Positions 33,120 to 46,168 of a stretch of DNA of 64,000 bases are shown one piece after another (position 1 is the stretch's first letter; the number at the start of each line of letters is the position of its first letter). Location of the stretch: the NCBI GenBank assembly GCA_022478985.1, contig JAKSZP010005257.1, positions 248,001 to 312,000 on the forward strand, read 5' to 3'. The translations under genes and the position numbers were made by a program. Under the pieces are notes generated by a model that saw only the letters and a list, made by a program, of their open reading frames with translations, was not told the DNA's origin and did not search any database. This stretch comes from Massospora cicadina. Its lineage: Eukaryota > Entomophthoromycota > Entomophthoromycetes > Entomophthorales > Entomophthoraceae.

Positions 33120-35500
33120 TTGCTTTTCCATTGGATTTGGGGACAAGTATCCTCCCAACCCATAGATACTGACAAGCATAGACGAGACCATTTCCACCTT
33201 AGTAGCTTGGACAACAAGGAGAAAGACGCTCCTACCATGGAACTCATCCCAGTGGGACTGCTGGCCTCCCATTCTTTATACAAGATGGCCAACGCACCCC
33301 CTGAACATGTCAAGAAAGTAATGGAATGGCTCCTACGTGGTTACCGCCTCTCCACTGAAGTGATCAATGAGGCACGCCTGGGGATGCTCAGAACCTATAG
33401 AAATAAGTCTACCCTTACATGAACTATCAGCTATTCTAGAGATGTCAATATCTACCATAACCAAGAAGTTCTCTACCCAGGCTCATATGATTGAAATGAT
33501 TGCTCAGTATATACATACTTTAATCCATCAGTTCATGTGGATCCTCAGCTGACAGCATATAAAGATCAGTGGAATGGTCAAGTTTGCTGAGGCTCAGCGC
33601 TGGTATAACCAGTTGCTGGTAGATCGAATGGATGGTACCTTTTAAGAAGTGCATGCAGTTGTGCACCACAATCAATGTCAAGCAGGCAAAGCTAATTACT
33701 GTATAGAAAAATTGGCTGCCCAACTAAACGGAAACCTGGCCCGCATCATTGACAAGATACTGGAATAGCGTGGGTCATCATCCCAATGGGTAACTGACGT
33801 ACCTCATCGCTATGTTCAAGTTGAGGAATATATGAAGTTGGAAGTAGCGCAACATGAAGCTGCGGAGACCTTTGACCAGGAGACCCACACTTATACAGGC
33901 CATATCATTTGGCAATTGGTGGGAGAACTGGATTGGCAGCTTAACCGCCTATTGAATGTGGTGAGCAATCACCATAATCAACTACAGGACCTTGAATAAA
34001 ACTCTGATGCCAGACAGGATAGACTTTAAAGTATCAATGGGAGTCTGAACAGCACCATTCAACCTTTAAACCGCTTATATGGATAAATAAAATCGTTTGA
34101 TGACCTAACTTAAGCTCAGGGCGTGAAAATTACACAATTCACTGAGGAAAATGGCACCTTGAAGGCCCAACTTGCAATGGCGGAGCTACAACTATCAGAA
34201 ATCAAGCAAACTTTGTAGAACAAGTACCACTACCTGATCAAAAAGTTATATTAATTTTAGGACGAAATTAGAGGAGACCTCTTCAGATGCCATCAAGGGC
34301 CTTCAAGCTAAAAAGTTGAAGGAAATTTTTATTGATGCACATGAACTAAGCCCACCTGAATCTGAGTCTGAAAGCAAAGATTCTTCCTAAGGGTAAAACA
34401 TTCTGGGGTTTTTTATTATGATACCTACACCCAAAAGATTGACCCATACCTTCCTCCAGGAAACCCCTATCCGCCCCACTCTGGCTGCCCCAAATGCTCT
34501 AATGAAACACCAGCTCATCCTACGCCTATCACTATGTCGTCACTTTTTATTATCTGAGCTTCATCTCCAGGACCAGCAGGGCTGACCTATCACCTGCACC
34601 ACGAAGTCCAAACTGAGCCACCAAGGATGCTGGCGGATTTTGGGCTAATCTCATAAATTTGCCAAAGTTTAACAAAAATGATAAAATCTACACCTTCTTG
34701 TCACATAAATGATCAGTATTGATAGTGCAAGCAACTAAGCTAAGCTGGTAACCTTGATTACTCTCTAGAGCTGAAAAAGCCAGGAATTAGTGATGCTAAA
34801 ATCAGTGAGACTGGGCTTTTCTAACAAAACGCAAACAGCATCATAATAAAGTGTTTTGTGGGGTGAAGATGGTAACTACCCAAAATCTGCCTTCCTCAAT
34901 ATCCCTTATGAGAAGATTAAGCAGATTCTGAGTTTGCCAACCAGTTATTCCTTGAAGCCCAAGTGATATAAATGCTAAGGTCCTGAATAATTATGACGCC
35001 CAGATTGCCCTCCAGAATGCTTGCAAGCCACATAAAGAATTATACCAGGTCATATTACCTGTGTTGAATGACTACTACAACATATCGCAGATGGTAAATT
35101 ACCTGCGTCACTGCGCTGCAACCTTTGATGCACCCAACAAAGGGTACCACTAGAACTGGGAAGTTCAAGGCAAATCTCCTCAATAAGACACCAAGGAAAT
35201 CTGACCAACTACCAACCAATCTTAAAATACTGACATCCGCCTTATCACCTGCCACCATTATGGTGTAAAAGGGCATTACACAAGACATTGAGCTATTAAA
35301 GTATCCAAGTCAAGGTGCACTATATGGGAATAATAGTAACTGAAGAGCAGGTAAAGGAATGGCATAGTAGAAACGAAATATTCTACCACTGCTGGCTCTC
35401 CATATATCCCTAGCCAGCCCCTTGATGATGCGATGCCTTTGACCCTCCAAAAAGTTGTGGCCAATGACGTATTAGAAGTCACCACCTGCTCACATTGGGA
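33120..35500 (+). pseudogene. A2 gag (broken)
   Basis: The N-terminal part shows an open stretch MELIPVGLLASHSLYKMA to RTYRNKSTLT (33237-33419), helical and related to the A3 gag region around 61.2-61.5 kb. A capsid piece at about 34.98-35.12 kb (DAQIALQNACKPHKELYQVI, then MVNYLRHC) matches A3 (DTKIALENAIMPFCELHNVM, LTNYLRS). A worn zinc knuckle (ITCHHYG) lies near 35.25 kb. Stops are frequent throughout. Confidence 0.7.
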
Positions 35501-35699
35501 GAATCACATGGACCAGGTGTCAAAGTGGTAGCGAAACCCTATGCGCAACGGCTGGAACTGCACAATTTACCCGTTACTTATAATAATATGCTAAGATTGG
35601 AAGGAGTCAACGTAGGCCATTCCCTTTAGTATGATAAAGAAAAGCAGCCCTCTGCTCTGTGATGAGCTGCAGTCTTGTTTAGGCCAAGCTGACAAAATT

Positions 35700-37560
35700 G
35701 GTATATATTTTATAATTACCACTAACTCTTATTAATCTTAGTATACTTACATTGATATTAGAATATTCAAAGTTTGAGTCAAAGCTATAGTAGTAGTGAA
35801 GCCCCTAAAAACATTGTATCACAAAACTAGTCAAAAAATTGGGGCCATCACCGGATATTGTCCATAGCAAGGAATAGTTAACTATGCCTTAATTCCATCA
35901 CCTCACTAGGTGCTTACAGTGCCCTGCTCCTAAGGTTTGGTTCTATAGTCATGTTAGCACCTGCATCATCTTACCAAATGCCATTATGACATACTCATCA
36001 GAACCTCTTTTGTGAGGATGTACATCATTAGGATTGATTTTGAGGAAACTAATCTGTATATTCTAAACCAGAGCCTGCTGATATACTATCAGAGTGAAGA
36101 CCAGCAGACGGAGAAGCGAGATTCATCATTTTTAAATCTGGTTTTTAAAGATGGGATCATACCCATTGGGTATCAGAAATTGGAATTTCCATACTAGACA
36201 ATTACCGCATCATAAATTCAAATAAGAAGGCATTCATCTTATAGTAGGCAATCAATTGACTTTCTTGCCCAGCCACCAGGTCATAGTGAGGTCAGACATT
36301 GACCTATAGATACCGTTGAGATTATATGGCAAAGTGTTCACCCCCTTCAACCGCTAACATTGTGAACTTATTGTAGCACCAGAGCTCATCCTCCCAGACC
36401 ATGGGGAGATCAGTGTATCATTACCTAAACTCCACCCAAATCCAAATCAGGTGAAGTGACACCAACTGGTCACTTCCTTACACATCCTTCTATTGGAATA
36501 GGTGAGTGATGTACATGAGTTTGGGACGTTGGAGGAGTTTGGGTTGAATGAAGAAAATTGCGAGGTTGTCCACTTGGGAATACCCCGCAAATCTTTTGTT
36601 AGCCTTTCAGAGAAGGATAAAGGCAAAGCAATGGCTATATTAAAGAAATAAAAACAGATTTATGTGACATACAACTTCTTTTAGGATGTGCAAAGGATGT
36701 GTTACAGTATATTGCCATAAGATTCCAATCACAGATCCGTCTTTGCCATATCTGCTGGTCCATGACAGTGGATGAAGTAATCTTGGAGAAAACAACCAGT
36801 TAGTGCAAAAAGGCATGCTAGTACCATCAAAGAGTTCATGGGCGTCGCCAATTCTAATAGTTAAAAAGAAGGACAGGTCCAATCAAGTGGTAATCAATTA
36901 CTAGCGCCTCAGCAACATCACAGATATTGACTTGTACCCGCTTCCCTGATTTGATGACGTACTTGCCAGCTTGGAGAGCTGAATACTTACCACCATGGAT
37001 CTGATCTCCATCTAATGGAAGATAGATCTGCTTCGGGATGAGCAAGAGAAGTGCATCACTATAATATGCAAGGACTGTTCAAACCCACGTGAATGCCACA
37101 AGGTCTATGCGATGCCCTTTCCACAATCCAACGGGCCATGGACAGCAAACTAGGAGATCTTAATATCTCAAGATGTTTTGTTTATCCATGTTATATAAAT
37201 ATTTTTTGAGGACGTTCAGCGAACATTTGCAATAATTGGAAGAAGTTTTTTTTGTTGACTTGCCGCTGCCAATTTGTAAATCAAGGCCCAGAAATGCAGC
37301 TTTTTTAGAGAACAGCTCAAGTACCTTGGCTTCATTATTGACAAAAATGGCCGACGGCCTCAGCTGGCCAAAGTAGAATCCATCAAGAAGATGCTGACTC
37401 CAACCAGTAAGTGAGACATCCAGGGTTTTTGGGGATGGCCAGCTACTAACGGTTCATAGAGAATTTCAGTAAGATAGGGAAGCCGCTATACCATCTGTTG
37501 GAGAACAGTACCAAATTTAAATGGACGCTGACCTGCCAGATGACATTTGACCAGATTTGC
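35700..37560 (+). pseudogene. A2 pol: protease region and RT (broken)
   Basis: The protease area (35.8-36.4 kb) is poorly preserved but resembles A1 from its linker on (VHEFGTLEEFGL near 36.52 kb). RT blocks are visible: KEFMGVANSNS-like fingers near 36.83-36.87 kb, a palm block near 36.99-37.03 kb, a PQGLCDALSTIQ-like turn near 37.1 kb, and the connection (LKYLGFIIDKNG-like) near 37.31-37.35 kb. Each sits in a different frame with stops. Confidence 0.65.
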
Positions 37561-37579
37561 ACCTGTCTCGCCTCAGTTA

Positions 37580-37960
37580 GATATTAATCTATCTAGAGTT
37601 CAATAAGCTACTCAAGATCCATATGGATGCATTTCTTACTGCCGTAGGATCCAGGTTATCCCATATTAATGATAAAGGGGTAGAAAATCCTTTAGTATAA
37701 TGCAGACAAATTCTAGACATACACAAACGGAATATGGTCATTAAGAAAGAATGTCTAACAGGGATATTTGCTTGCAAGCAATTCAGGGCTTACATCTATG
37801 GAGTGCATTTCATGGTGGTAACTGACCACTCCTTGCTTACATTCTTCAGAACCTCAAAGAGCTTAGGGCACCTAGCGTGCTGGTCACTGAAGCTGCAGGC
37901 ATATGACTTTATGATATAACACCAGCCTGTAGTGAAACTTAAGATTCTGAAGACTATCTA
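37580..37960 (+). pseudogene. A2 pol: RNase H
   Basis: The 61-codon open stretch 37734-37919 reads KKECLTGIFACKQFRAYIYG then FMVVTDHSLLTFF, the standard gypsy RNase H C-terminal half. The upstream half is in other frames. Confidence 0.75.
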
Positions 37961-37999
37961 GACTACCCACCATCGCGTTGATCACCACTCTGGATGATG

Positions 38000-38990
38000 T
38001 TCTATATGACAAAGTGTTAAGCAAGGACTACAATACTGAGCCCAAAAAAGTACAGCGCGCCCTAGATCATCTAATGAGGAACACCGCCATCAGTATTGAT
38101 AAGCTTTTTTTTATTAACTGAATAATCACAATTTTTATATCATACCAAAACTCATCAAAAGTACGGACCTGATAATTGGGGCCCATAAAACCATAGCCTA
38201 TGGAGAATTTAGGAAGACATATGAGCTGCTGAAACAAAACTTTCTATTGGAAATTGATGCACTCAATATCCATGAAGCTCATGGCTTCTGCAAAGAGTGT
38301 CAAGAGGAAGCACCATACCATGAAAGTACCTTGTACCAGCTGGTCAAACAAAAGTTTGCATTCCACACCATGTTGATTGACGTTGTGGGACCTTTAACCA
38401 CCAACAGGGCCAGTTCAAGTACATTATGATCACCATTGACCACCTTACTTAATGGGTTGAATCTAAGCCAATTAGGTACCTGAAGGATGTTACAATTGCC
38501 AAGTTTATTTTGGTTAATGCTATTTACAAACATAGGTGTCCACAGTTCTTTCTGACATATAATGGAACTAACTTCACTTTCCAGGTAGTTGCCAAATTTT
38601 TTTGATTTGATGGGGGTCCAGGGATTCATGTTGGAACTTTATCACCCCAAAACCAATGGAATGGTGGAACAGGTTAATATTATCTTAGTTGGTATTTTAT
38701 AGAAATTGGCGTCAGCCAAAAAGTCCATTGAAACCTCCTCTTGCCTTTCACCATTTTTCCTTACAATATTGCATTCCACTCATTCATAGGAAATGTCCAT
38801 TTCAGCTCCTACAATGATGACAACCCGCACTACCCCCAATCATATCCTTATGTCCAAGGAGAAGAAATGACCCCCAGTAAATATTTAGACAACCTTGTTT
38901 GAACATTGATCAACCTTCAAACCATGGCTTACTCAAAGGTGCTGGCCTGTAAAATTAGATGCAGAGAGCATTGTCATAATTTAACCAGAT
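38000..38990 (+). pseudogene. A2 pol: integrase (interrupted)
   Basis: The zinc finger is readable at about 38.18-38.31 kb (YGEFRKTYELLKQ, FCKECQ). The core follows with IDVVGPL, then TIDHLT, then TYNGTNF where the second catalytic Asp has become Tyr. The third motif lies near 38.65 kb (NGMVEQVN in one frame). The sequence is lost near 38990, where inserted DNA begins, and the tail is found at 41.62 kb. Confidence 0.75.
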
Positions 38991-39943
38991 GGATTCCTCC
39001 CAATAATATCAGAGTTAGGATAGTTGGTTAATTGGGTGTGGTTGCTGGATAATTGCCGAGTTCAATATTATTTAATGTTATAAAAAATACTATTTTTTGG
39101 GTTCAGCATATTTCTAGTTCAGCGCAGACTGTGAAATTATAGGTGATTTTTAGAATTTCGGTGTAAAGCCAATATAAACGTTTACAACCATCTTATGATG
39201 ATTTTCTGACTTAAATCTGAGTTCAGCAGAAGCTTATATGAACTTCAAATGCCATTAAAAATGATTGTGGCATTTTCCAGTGAAAAACTGAAGTATTCTC
39301 TTATCAATCGTCTAATTATGAATTTACTGCCTAATTTGGAGTACTGGCAACTTATGATGAGGATACTAAAAGTATTTATTCTAATAGAAACTTATATATG
39401 GCTGAATGGCAACTTGTTTCAAGGGATGAGTTGATCTTATATCTGGTGATTGGGATAAGCAGAATGGGAGGGAATTGCTACCACAGATGAATGCTATTGG
39501 TTGAGGCTCCAGCTTGGATGGCTGAGGGGTTTTCATAGGCACATTAGCCTAGAGTATAAATAGTTTTCCTTCCCTCCAAATAAGAATTTCTCTTTAACCT
39601 ATTTTTTAGCTGTTATTATTTAGTCTGCTAAATTAGGAAAAGGTGAGACTGGATATCCCCAAAGTAGGCACAGGGTGATGTTCCTGGAGTGGTTGATGCT
39701 GCCAGCTCCCATATCTCAGTCCTATTACGAACTGATGGGAACCTGACCAACTGGCCACCAATGATGATGTGCTGATGGCTGTCAGCCCTGAGGGTGGGGA
39801 AGCGTGGGATTGCTATAGCCACCCAGGATGGGGGATGAACTTGTTGGGGCAAACCCAAGATAAGTTGACAATTGGTCATGAGGGTGGCGCAGCGTTGGAG
39901 TGCCATGGCTGCCCAGGATTGGGTTGGACTCACCAGGGCACAC
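38991..39943. other. Inserted DNA left of the solo LTR
   Basis: This stretch separates the integrase core of A2 from the nested solo LTR. It has a TATAAATAG string near 39556 but no coding signal that I recognise. It includes a 90-bp duplication at 39788-39967. Confidence 0.35.
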
Positions 39944-39967
39944 TGTCAGGAAAACGGCATAAGAAGT
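39788..39967. repeat. 90-bp tandem duplication
   Basis: Two diverged copies begin with GAGGGTGG at 39790 and 39880 and share blocks such as GCCCAGGATGGG / GCCCAGGATTGG. Each copy is rich in G, unlike the surrounding AT-rich DNA. The second copy runs to about the solo LTR edge. Confidence 0.5.
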
Positions 39968-41428
39968 TTAGACTAGCCTACCAGTTGGGATGTGTAAGCA
40001 CCCAAAATGCAAGCCAGAATGCCAGTGAATTGCCGCTTGAACGACGTTGTATGGTTCAGGAAATTGGGTGACAGTGACTTGTTGATGTAAGACAAGTGTG
40101 AAAAGAAACCTGGTAATTAACCAAACAGATACAGCCACAGACCATGCAGGTCTTACTGCAGGGGGTTGCACTACTAGATTAACTACTTTAGAAATCTCTA
40201 GTGGAAGGGTTCATTACCAAAGAAAAGACAAGGGGGCGGATCCTTGCTTGAAGGTGGGTAGGCGAGGCCACAGGATTCTGATATCCTGATAGCAGATAGC
40301 TTCAATAATGGGATTAAATTCCGAAATTTTCTTGCACAATGAATCCAGTTGACTATGATGGGAGTGATTGTAATCATCAAAGCTGGGATACCCATCTGGT
40401 GTAGGGGCCAATGGGCTACCAAATTAGCGCCATCAGGACTTCGGCAAAAGGAATTTAAAGTAAAAAATTGGGTACTATACAAGAATTTATTGGAAAATAA
40501 AGTAAAGAGAATTGACCAACAATTTTCTCAGTGCGATGCAACTGATTAAATAATGTTTGATTTGGTAATAGATCAAAACATGGATTGGGGCCCCCAAAGT
40601 AGACCTAATTCAGCGAATTTTTGGGGGAGGGGGAATTAATTCTAAACTGAACTGACATCAAAGGATTTGGTGGCAGGCTGAGTTGCTATTGGTTTATATG
40701 CAAACACCTGAACTGAGGCTCTACTGCATTTTTGTCAGTTAGCATGACGGTGTCTGGCCCAAAGGCAACAGAAATCCCCCAGGGCCACTACACATAGGGG
40801 CTGTCCCAATGGGTCAGAAACAGGTTTGGGATGGCCAACCTGCCCGTGCCCAGTCACTGAGGCATTCATTCAGCCAAATGAGTTACATCGGACAGCAATC
40901 CCAATTCTTGAAATAGGGGTTTTGAATTATCAGTGACAGTCCCCAATGGTGATATCTGCTCATCAGTGATTATCCCCAACAATTTTGAGGGGAGTTTGGC
41001 ATTGGTGATCATACTTCTCGATGGCTCAATGCCATCAGCAATTTCAGCCTATAATTTGATACTTGTCCCTTTTTGACTATTAGTTTTTTTCTCATTGGGC
41101 TTTATTCCTGTTGATTTTGGACATTTCAACTTTGTTTCTGAAAATTTGGTGCCGTTGGTTTTATAGAGTCCTTCCCACTCATGAGGAAGGTGGTTGCTGA
41201 TACTTTTGGCACAGATTTCCTCAATTCAGCGGACAAGTTTAGCAGAGGCAAGCATGGGAACCAATGGGAGGAATCTTCAGAGGGAGCGCTGTTATCCAGC
41301 ACTCATCTACTACATGGGCGAGTTTGCCCTGGGTGACAAGGGGTACAGATACCCTCTTCAGACCCTTCTTATTTAGAAATGGGAAAATAGCACAATCCAC
41401 ACAAAGGGGACGTTCCCCTGGACTTACA
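39944..41428 (-). repeat. Family C solo LTR nested in A2
   Basis: On the minus strand it starts TGTAAGTCC at 41428 and ends CCTGACA at 39944. Perfect five-base copies of CACAC flank it (39939-39943 and 41429-41433). The minus strand near 41.29-41.33 kb encodes LAHVVDECWI, the family C LTR peptide. With no internal region between, it is a solo LTR left by LTR-LTR recombination, and it inserted after A2 had decayed or been split. Confidence 0.85.
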
Positions 41429-41433
41429 CACAC

Positions 41434-41619
41434 CCAATATAGACCATGGGGCTAAGGCAAAGTCATTGGTCTGCTTGGTTGGTAGGTTGGATGTGGACTT
41501 GTAGGGGTTGGTATGCCAATGAAGGCGAAACAGCAAGGGTCAGCCAGTCCCCATACTGGTTGGCCTGGCACACTAGCAGAGCCCACTGTTTGGAAAAGAA
41601 ATCTTATGACAAGCATGAC
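41434..41619. other. Inserted DNA right of the solo LTR
   Basis: G-rich sequence continuing the stretch left of the solo LTR. No recognisable coding content. The A2 pol tail resumes at about 41620. Confidence 0.35.
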
Positions 41620-41905
41620 AATTGGTACTGTTATCACCTGACCTTCTTCCATCTTGGGGAGCGAGAGCTTTAATATGAAAATCATGGGTTCAGCTGGACG
41701 AGTAAGCTCAAACATATCTTTAAAGGACTGTTTGGTGTCATAAAAAAGACTTTGACTGATATGTGCACCATCAATGACCCCACAAAAGGGCATTCCATCA
41801 ACTAGATACATGCTAAATTTTTGAAGCGATTCCAGCAGGGTTTGAACTGTCAGGTTCCACTAATACATAACATCAACGCTGACTTCAGATAATTAGTCAA
41901 TCCCC
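41620..41905 (+). pseudogene. A2 pol C-terminal tail
   Basis: The plus strand reads YENHGFSWTSKLKHI then GLFGVIKKT and TINDPTKGHSIN, matching the A1 tail (HDQHGFSQKHKLASI, FEVIKKT, TIKDPTSNWIIN). This shows that A2 pol is continuous across a 2.6-kb gap. It ends just before the 3' LTR at 41930. Confidence 0.8.
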
Positions 41906-41929
41906 TATGTTTTGTCAAGTGGGGGGAAA

Positions 41930-42737
41930 TGTGATTTGGGTTTTGACAGCCATAGGGTATCATCTTCTGTGTTAATCCTCTAAAACTTATTTATTTTACT
42001 GATGACCTTGTCTCACTATTGATATCACTCTGTGTATTGGTCGTCATTGATCTGCCATTGTATATCTTATAAGAATTTTCTGATCCCAGTATTAAGCAGC
42101 TATTAATTTATCTATATACGATTCTAATTTCTGACAAATTAAATCTTACCAAATTGTTGCCCAACCATTTCATCTCATATCCCTCACTCCAATCCTGTCA
42201 GGAATTACTAAAATTGTCCATTCTATTCCGCCGTGAACATTACACCTGATTGTAAAGGGTTCTAGATATCCAGAAAGTTCCGCCACACATGATCCCGCTA
42301 ACAATGCCCATCCTGCTTGAGAGATGTAACTGTCCTCAGGCCAGATCCTCACAACAATGTAGGAAATCTATCACCATACTAAAAATGGCAAACGTAAGAA
42401 GACTCAGGCATTGTAGATAAGGCTAGTGCACCTAACATCTTCAAGAGGCCTTTATGTATAATAAATAAGCTGCGGATTTGGAACAGGGACATACATGGCA
42501 TCGCACATTCTTGTTATCTTTTCATCAGTGAACCTTTATCTTATAATCATTATGGATCTTTATACTGGCAGAACTCAACGAGACTACATCTGTTTCAGGG
42601 ATTTTACATTCAATAAAAGCATATTTTCATAACAACCTTTAATTTTATTTCAGGGTATACTGTCTTCATAAAGTCATACCTGCTTGTGTGCAGCATTACC
42701 TGCGCAGATTTACCCTGTTGTAGTAATGATTGCAACA
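41930..42737 (+). repeat. A2 3' LTR
   Basis: It starts TGTGATTTGG after GTGGGGGGAAA, a polypurine tract, and ends GCAACA. It pairs with 32232-33040, with numerous substitutions and small gaps. Confidence 0.8.
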
Positions 42738-42742
42738 AAGGT
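42738..42742. repeat. A2 target-site duplication, right
   Basis: AAGGT, the partner of AAGGC at 32227-32231. Confidence 0.6.
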
Positions 42743-45700
42743 CATGTACATATGGTGTCCTGGTTACCTAGTACATAAATAAACACCTCAGTTAGGCCTA
42801 TCTTGGATAATTAAGTGGTTCTAGTAGTAAACAGAAGAATTTCACAAATTTGATTTAAGAATATAGGTTTAATTCAGCGTATGCACCTAAAATTTATAAA
42901 AACCCAAGACCTGAGTTTACTACTGAATTTAAGTACCAATAGGATGCAGGACCCACTAAATATATTTGAGGAACTATTGACTTAAAACGACACATAATGG
43001 AAATATCAATCTAAAGCCTCTTGATATATATGGTTCAAGGTGTATATGGGTAGCCTTGAAACAAGTCTCTTTCCAGTTTGAGATGGAAGCTGACAAAAAT
43101 TTTAGATAAAGCGTTTAACTTAAATACACCTCAAGTTTCAAACATGTTTGCAAGCTGATTATACTTTCTGAAGGTCTCTCCAAAATTTTATCAACTAACA
43201 ATTCTTTTAGACCGACTGTCACAGTCTTCATAGATGTGAACTCTCACTGTGTGGGCAGTTATTCAGGAGGTAATATTACCAGCCTTTTTATTTTCATGTC
43301 AAAAATCTTGGCAAGAATAGCTCCAACACTTCATTTATATAACCATTGTGCAGGGAAGTTGTGCAGATTCAGAAAATCTCTGCAAACATAAAATTCTTAC
43401 TAACAGGGGTTTTTATCTAACCACCAAAAAGTCACTTGTTTTGAGGCGTCCGCCATATTCATTTCCCAGGCTTCTTTAATGAACAAGCCCTATCTCTCAG
43501 CTAGGTCAGTTTGTATTTAAATTTATAACATCACTACCATCAACTAATGCCATAGCACTCTCAACCCCACTCCCATCAACCGCCATTTAAGTGAAAGGAT
43601 AAGTCAGTAATTATTACCATAGATTTTTAATTACAAAAGTTTTTAGCCTAACTTTCTTAGTGTAGTATTCACCTGGCGCCTCTGATTCCTCAACTTTTAA
43701 CAAGCTCAAAATATATGCATTTCTCTTCTGAGGCACCCAAGTCTATGACAATGGGGCTCTTGTCTACTTATGTGGGTTCAGACTCTCCAAAGAAACCTTT
43801 TTTTAACAACTTGGCCCTTATAGAAGTTAATAACTTTTACTTGATTTTCACAACCTTCATCTGTTGCACCATGTATAGAGCTTACTGTATCTCAATCTCC
43901 TATAATTTGGTAGGGTGTGCAGCCATAACTTCAGATATTTGGATAAATGGAGGGTGTTGGGATGTGGGTATATTGATCCAAATGTCCTTTGTTACTTCAG
44001 GATCCACAAAGTGCCCGGTGAGTTGGTCACCCAAGGGTTATAAAAACCTACAATAGGAACTATTGGTAAAAGAAACAATATTTATTAGGATCAAATTTGT
44101 ACTATTTAAAGACTCATTCTAGAATTAATAGATATAGGAGATTTACCTTAAACTGGTGATAGATTAATCACTATGCTATAAATGACATTTGAATGCCTCA
44201 CTTATAAAACTTAAACTTTGACTGCCAGTACTAAAATAGATAGTAAATGATTGATTTACCTCATCATAAGTCGCCAGTAATTTAGTAAACATAATTGCTA
44301 TCAGGAATAATCCCTTATAGTCCTAAGAACAGCTCTAATATTGAACTAGCTTAACTATTGCAAACAAAGAGCTCAGATTAGAATTATTACAATTAATGAT
44401 AATGAGTTGTGATCCCACGTTAGGGGCTTGACCTTAAGTAGGGTGAATCCTGAAAGAACCCCCTCCAAGTCTCAACTAGGGGTCAAGAGCCAAGATCTTG
44501 CATCCAAGTAGGTCAAGTTTGGGGCAATTAAAATCCCTTGGGTGTGGTTTAACATAGATATGAACAAGAGAATCAATTTGTATCTGGTACCCATAGTTTG
44601 TAGAGACAAAGATAAATCCAAACGTAGCAGGTGTTGTATGGGCCAAAGGCATGGATATAACAATGGGATCTGATCCAAGTTATCTTTGGCATCAGTCACT
44701 GGTAAAAACTTAGGCATTGAATGGAAATAGAATTCCTCAACTGAAAATCCTTAGCATCAATTGCTAGCAGTATGTAGTTTATCCTAAGCTTTGATTTGCA
44801 GTAAACCTTTAATTAGCTTAGCCCAATTGTGTGGGGAGCACAATTCAGAACTTTGAACTTTTGTTCTATCCTCATCATCAGTCATTGGTTGATCAGAATG
44901 GTGAAATTATTAGGAGTTGGCCCTAATAATTGTAGGAATGATTATCATTAAAACAGCTTAACCCAATTGAATGGGAAATCACAATTTAAAAAATTATCAA
45001 AACTAAGTGTTTCAGTCAGCCGCTGTACCCAACTTTCCTAACGTCTAATTTTAGGATGGAGCAGGAGGTTCTGTGAGGTAGATTATTTTATTAAGTTTAG
45101 TAAATAATTTAAAGCTATATTAGTTATATTATCTATTAAAGCATCCCCAGAAGAGCAGATAGACCAACTGGGAAAAAGAATAATTGGCCCAAGCGTGATC
45201 AGCTGGGACTACCCTCTAGTTGACCCTTCTGGAGGTATTTTTTGGGTTCTATCAGATTCTTACAGCGTCTTATGCATCCAACTCCTGATCTGAGGTCTTA
45301 TCCCCTTGGTTCATCCTGGACTTGACCGCTTGACAGTTGATGCATAGGCCAAGGTAAATGACCGTTCTCCTCCTTCCTTAGTGTATTTTAGATGGGGAGC
45401 AGTGGGGACCTGACAGGGAGCACCATTTTTTGTTGGGACGATGAATAGTTAATTAAACCGTCCCATCAGAGTTCAGGGAATTAAAAGCTCCAGGCACAAG
45501 GGTAACTTTAAAAAAATTTTATATAATCTAAAAATTTAGAGGAAACACTTTTTTATTGGCATTTACCCTAGTAAATTTGCTAAATAAGTAGCGTTAACCA
45601 AAATGTTTGGATAAAAAGAATGTAGCCTTTACTTTCCCTCAACATAATTATAAAAAAAAATTGTTATGTACTTTGGGGAAAATATTCAATCATGTCAGAG

Positions 45701-46168
45701 CCAAAATCTAACCTAATTTGCTACTTAGGGATTCTGCAGCATCTGAGTACATTTGTCAAAGCAAAATTTTTTGATCGCCTGGAACAGGTTTGTACCCCAA
45801 TATTGAGAGATTTTGAAAAAAATTGGGGATTATCCCCTACAATAGTTTTAATCAAACCCTTAGATTTGTTTGACTTCCATCATCAGTTTAACTCAACTCT
45901 TTGAGAAGAGCCAGAATCCTGACAAAGGGTTTGCTAAAACATTGTGGCAGCTGTGTGTCTAAAATATTGGTGCTTGGGCCAGGGGGATGAAACAAAAGTG
46001 CATATTCAGCCACTGACCCTTTATCCATGTGTGTCTTAAGCTTAGAATACCGATATGCTTCCTGACTCTTGTTAGTAAAAGACACTTGCTTTGCCATTAA
46101 ATACATACATAATGAGTTTTAGGTCTCCTGTTTGTCCAACAACTCTAGCAACAAATATGAGTAATTAC
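42743..46168. other. Unassigned 3.4-kb stretch
   Basis: A 113-codon frame at 43715-44056 and an 81-codon frame at 44472-44717 have no recognisable motif and ordinary composition for this AT-rich DNA. A small hairpin (GGGACG ... CGTCCC) lies near 45438-45468. I see no LTR edge, RNA gene or host domain. Probably older, unrecognisable transposon debris. Confidence 0.35.

Larger units (their letters stand above)
32232..42737 (+). mobile_element. A2: old gag-bearing Ty3/gypsy element with nested insertions, 10.5 kb
   Basis: LTRs at 32232-33040 and 41930-42737 align over their full length but with many differences, so the insertion is old. Between them come gag, protease, RT, RNase H and integrase on the plus strand. 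Pol is split: integrase breaks off near 38990 and its C-terminal tail resumes near 41620. The gap holds a family C solo LTR and about 1.1 kb of other DNA. Removing the gap leaves about 7.9 kb, a normal size for a full Ty3 element. Confidence 0.85.

Noticed and set aside
32842..33165. 107-codon frame across the A2 5' LTR end as a family A version of the leader ORF
   Set aside because: The 3' LTR copy does not keep the same frame or peptide, so there is no evidence of constraint.
43715..44056. 113-codon frame as a possible host membrane protein
   Set aside because: No motif, no second copy, no sign of splicing or CpG retention; such frame lengths occur by chance in this much AT-rich DNA.
45438..45468. 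Hairpin GGGACG ... CGTCCC
   Set aside because: Short stem with a loop of about 18 bases and no nearby gene; expected by chance in a window of this size.
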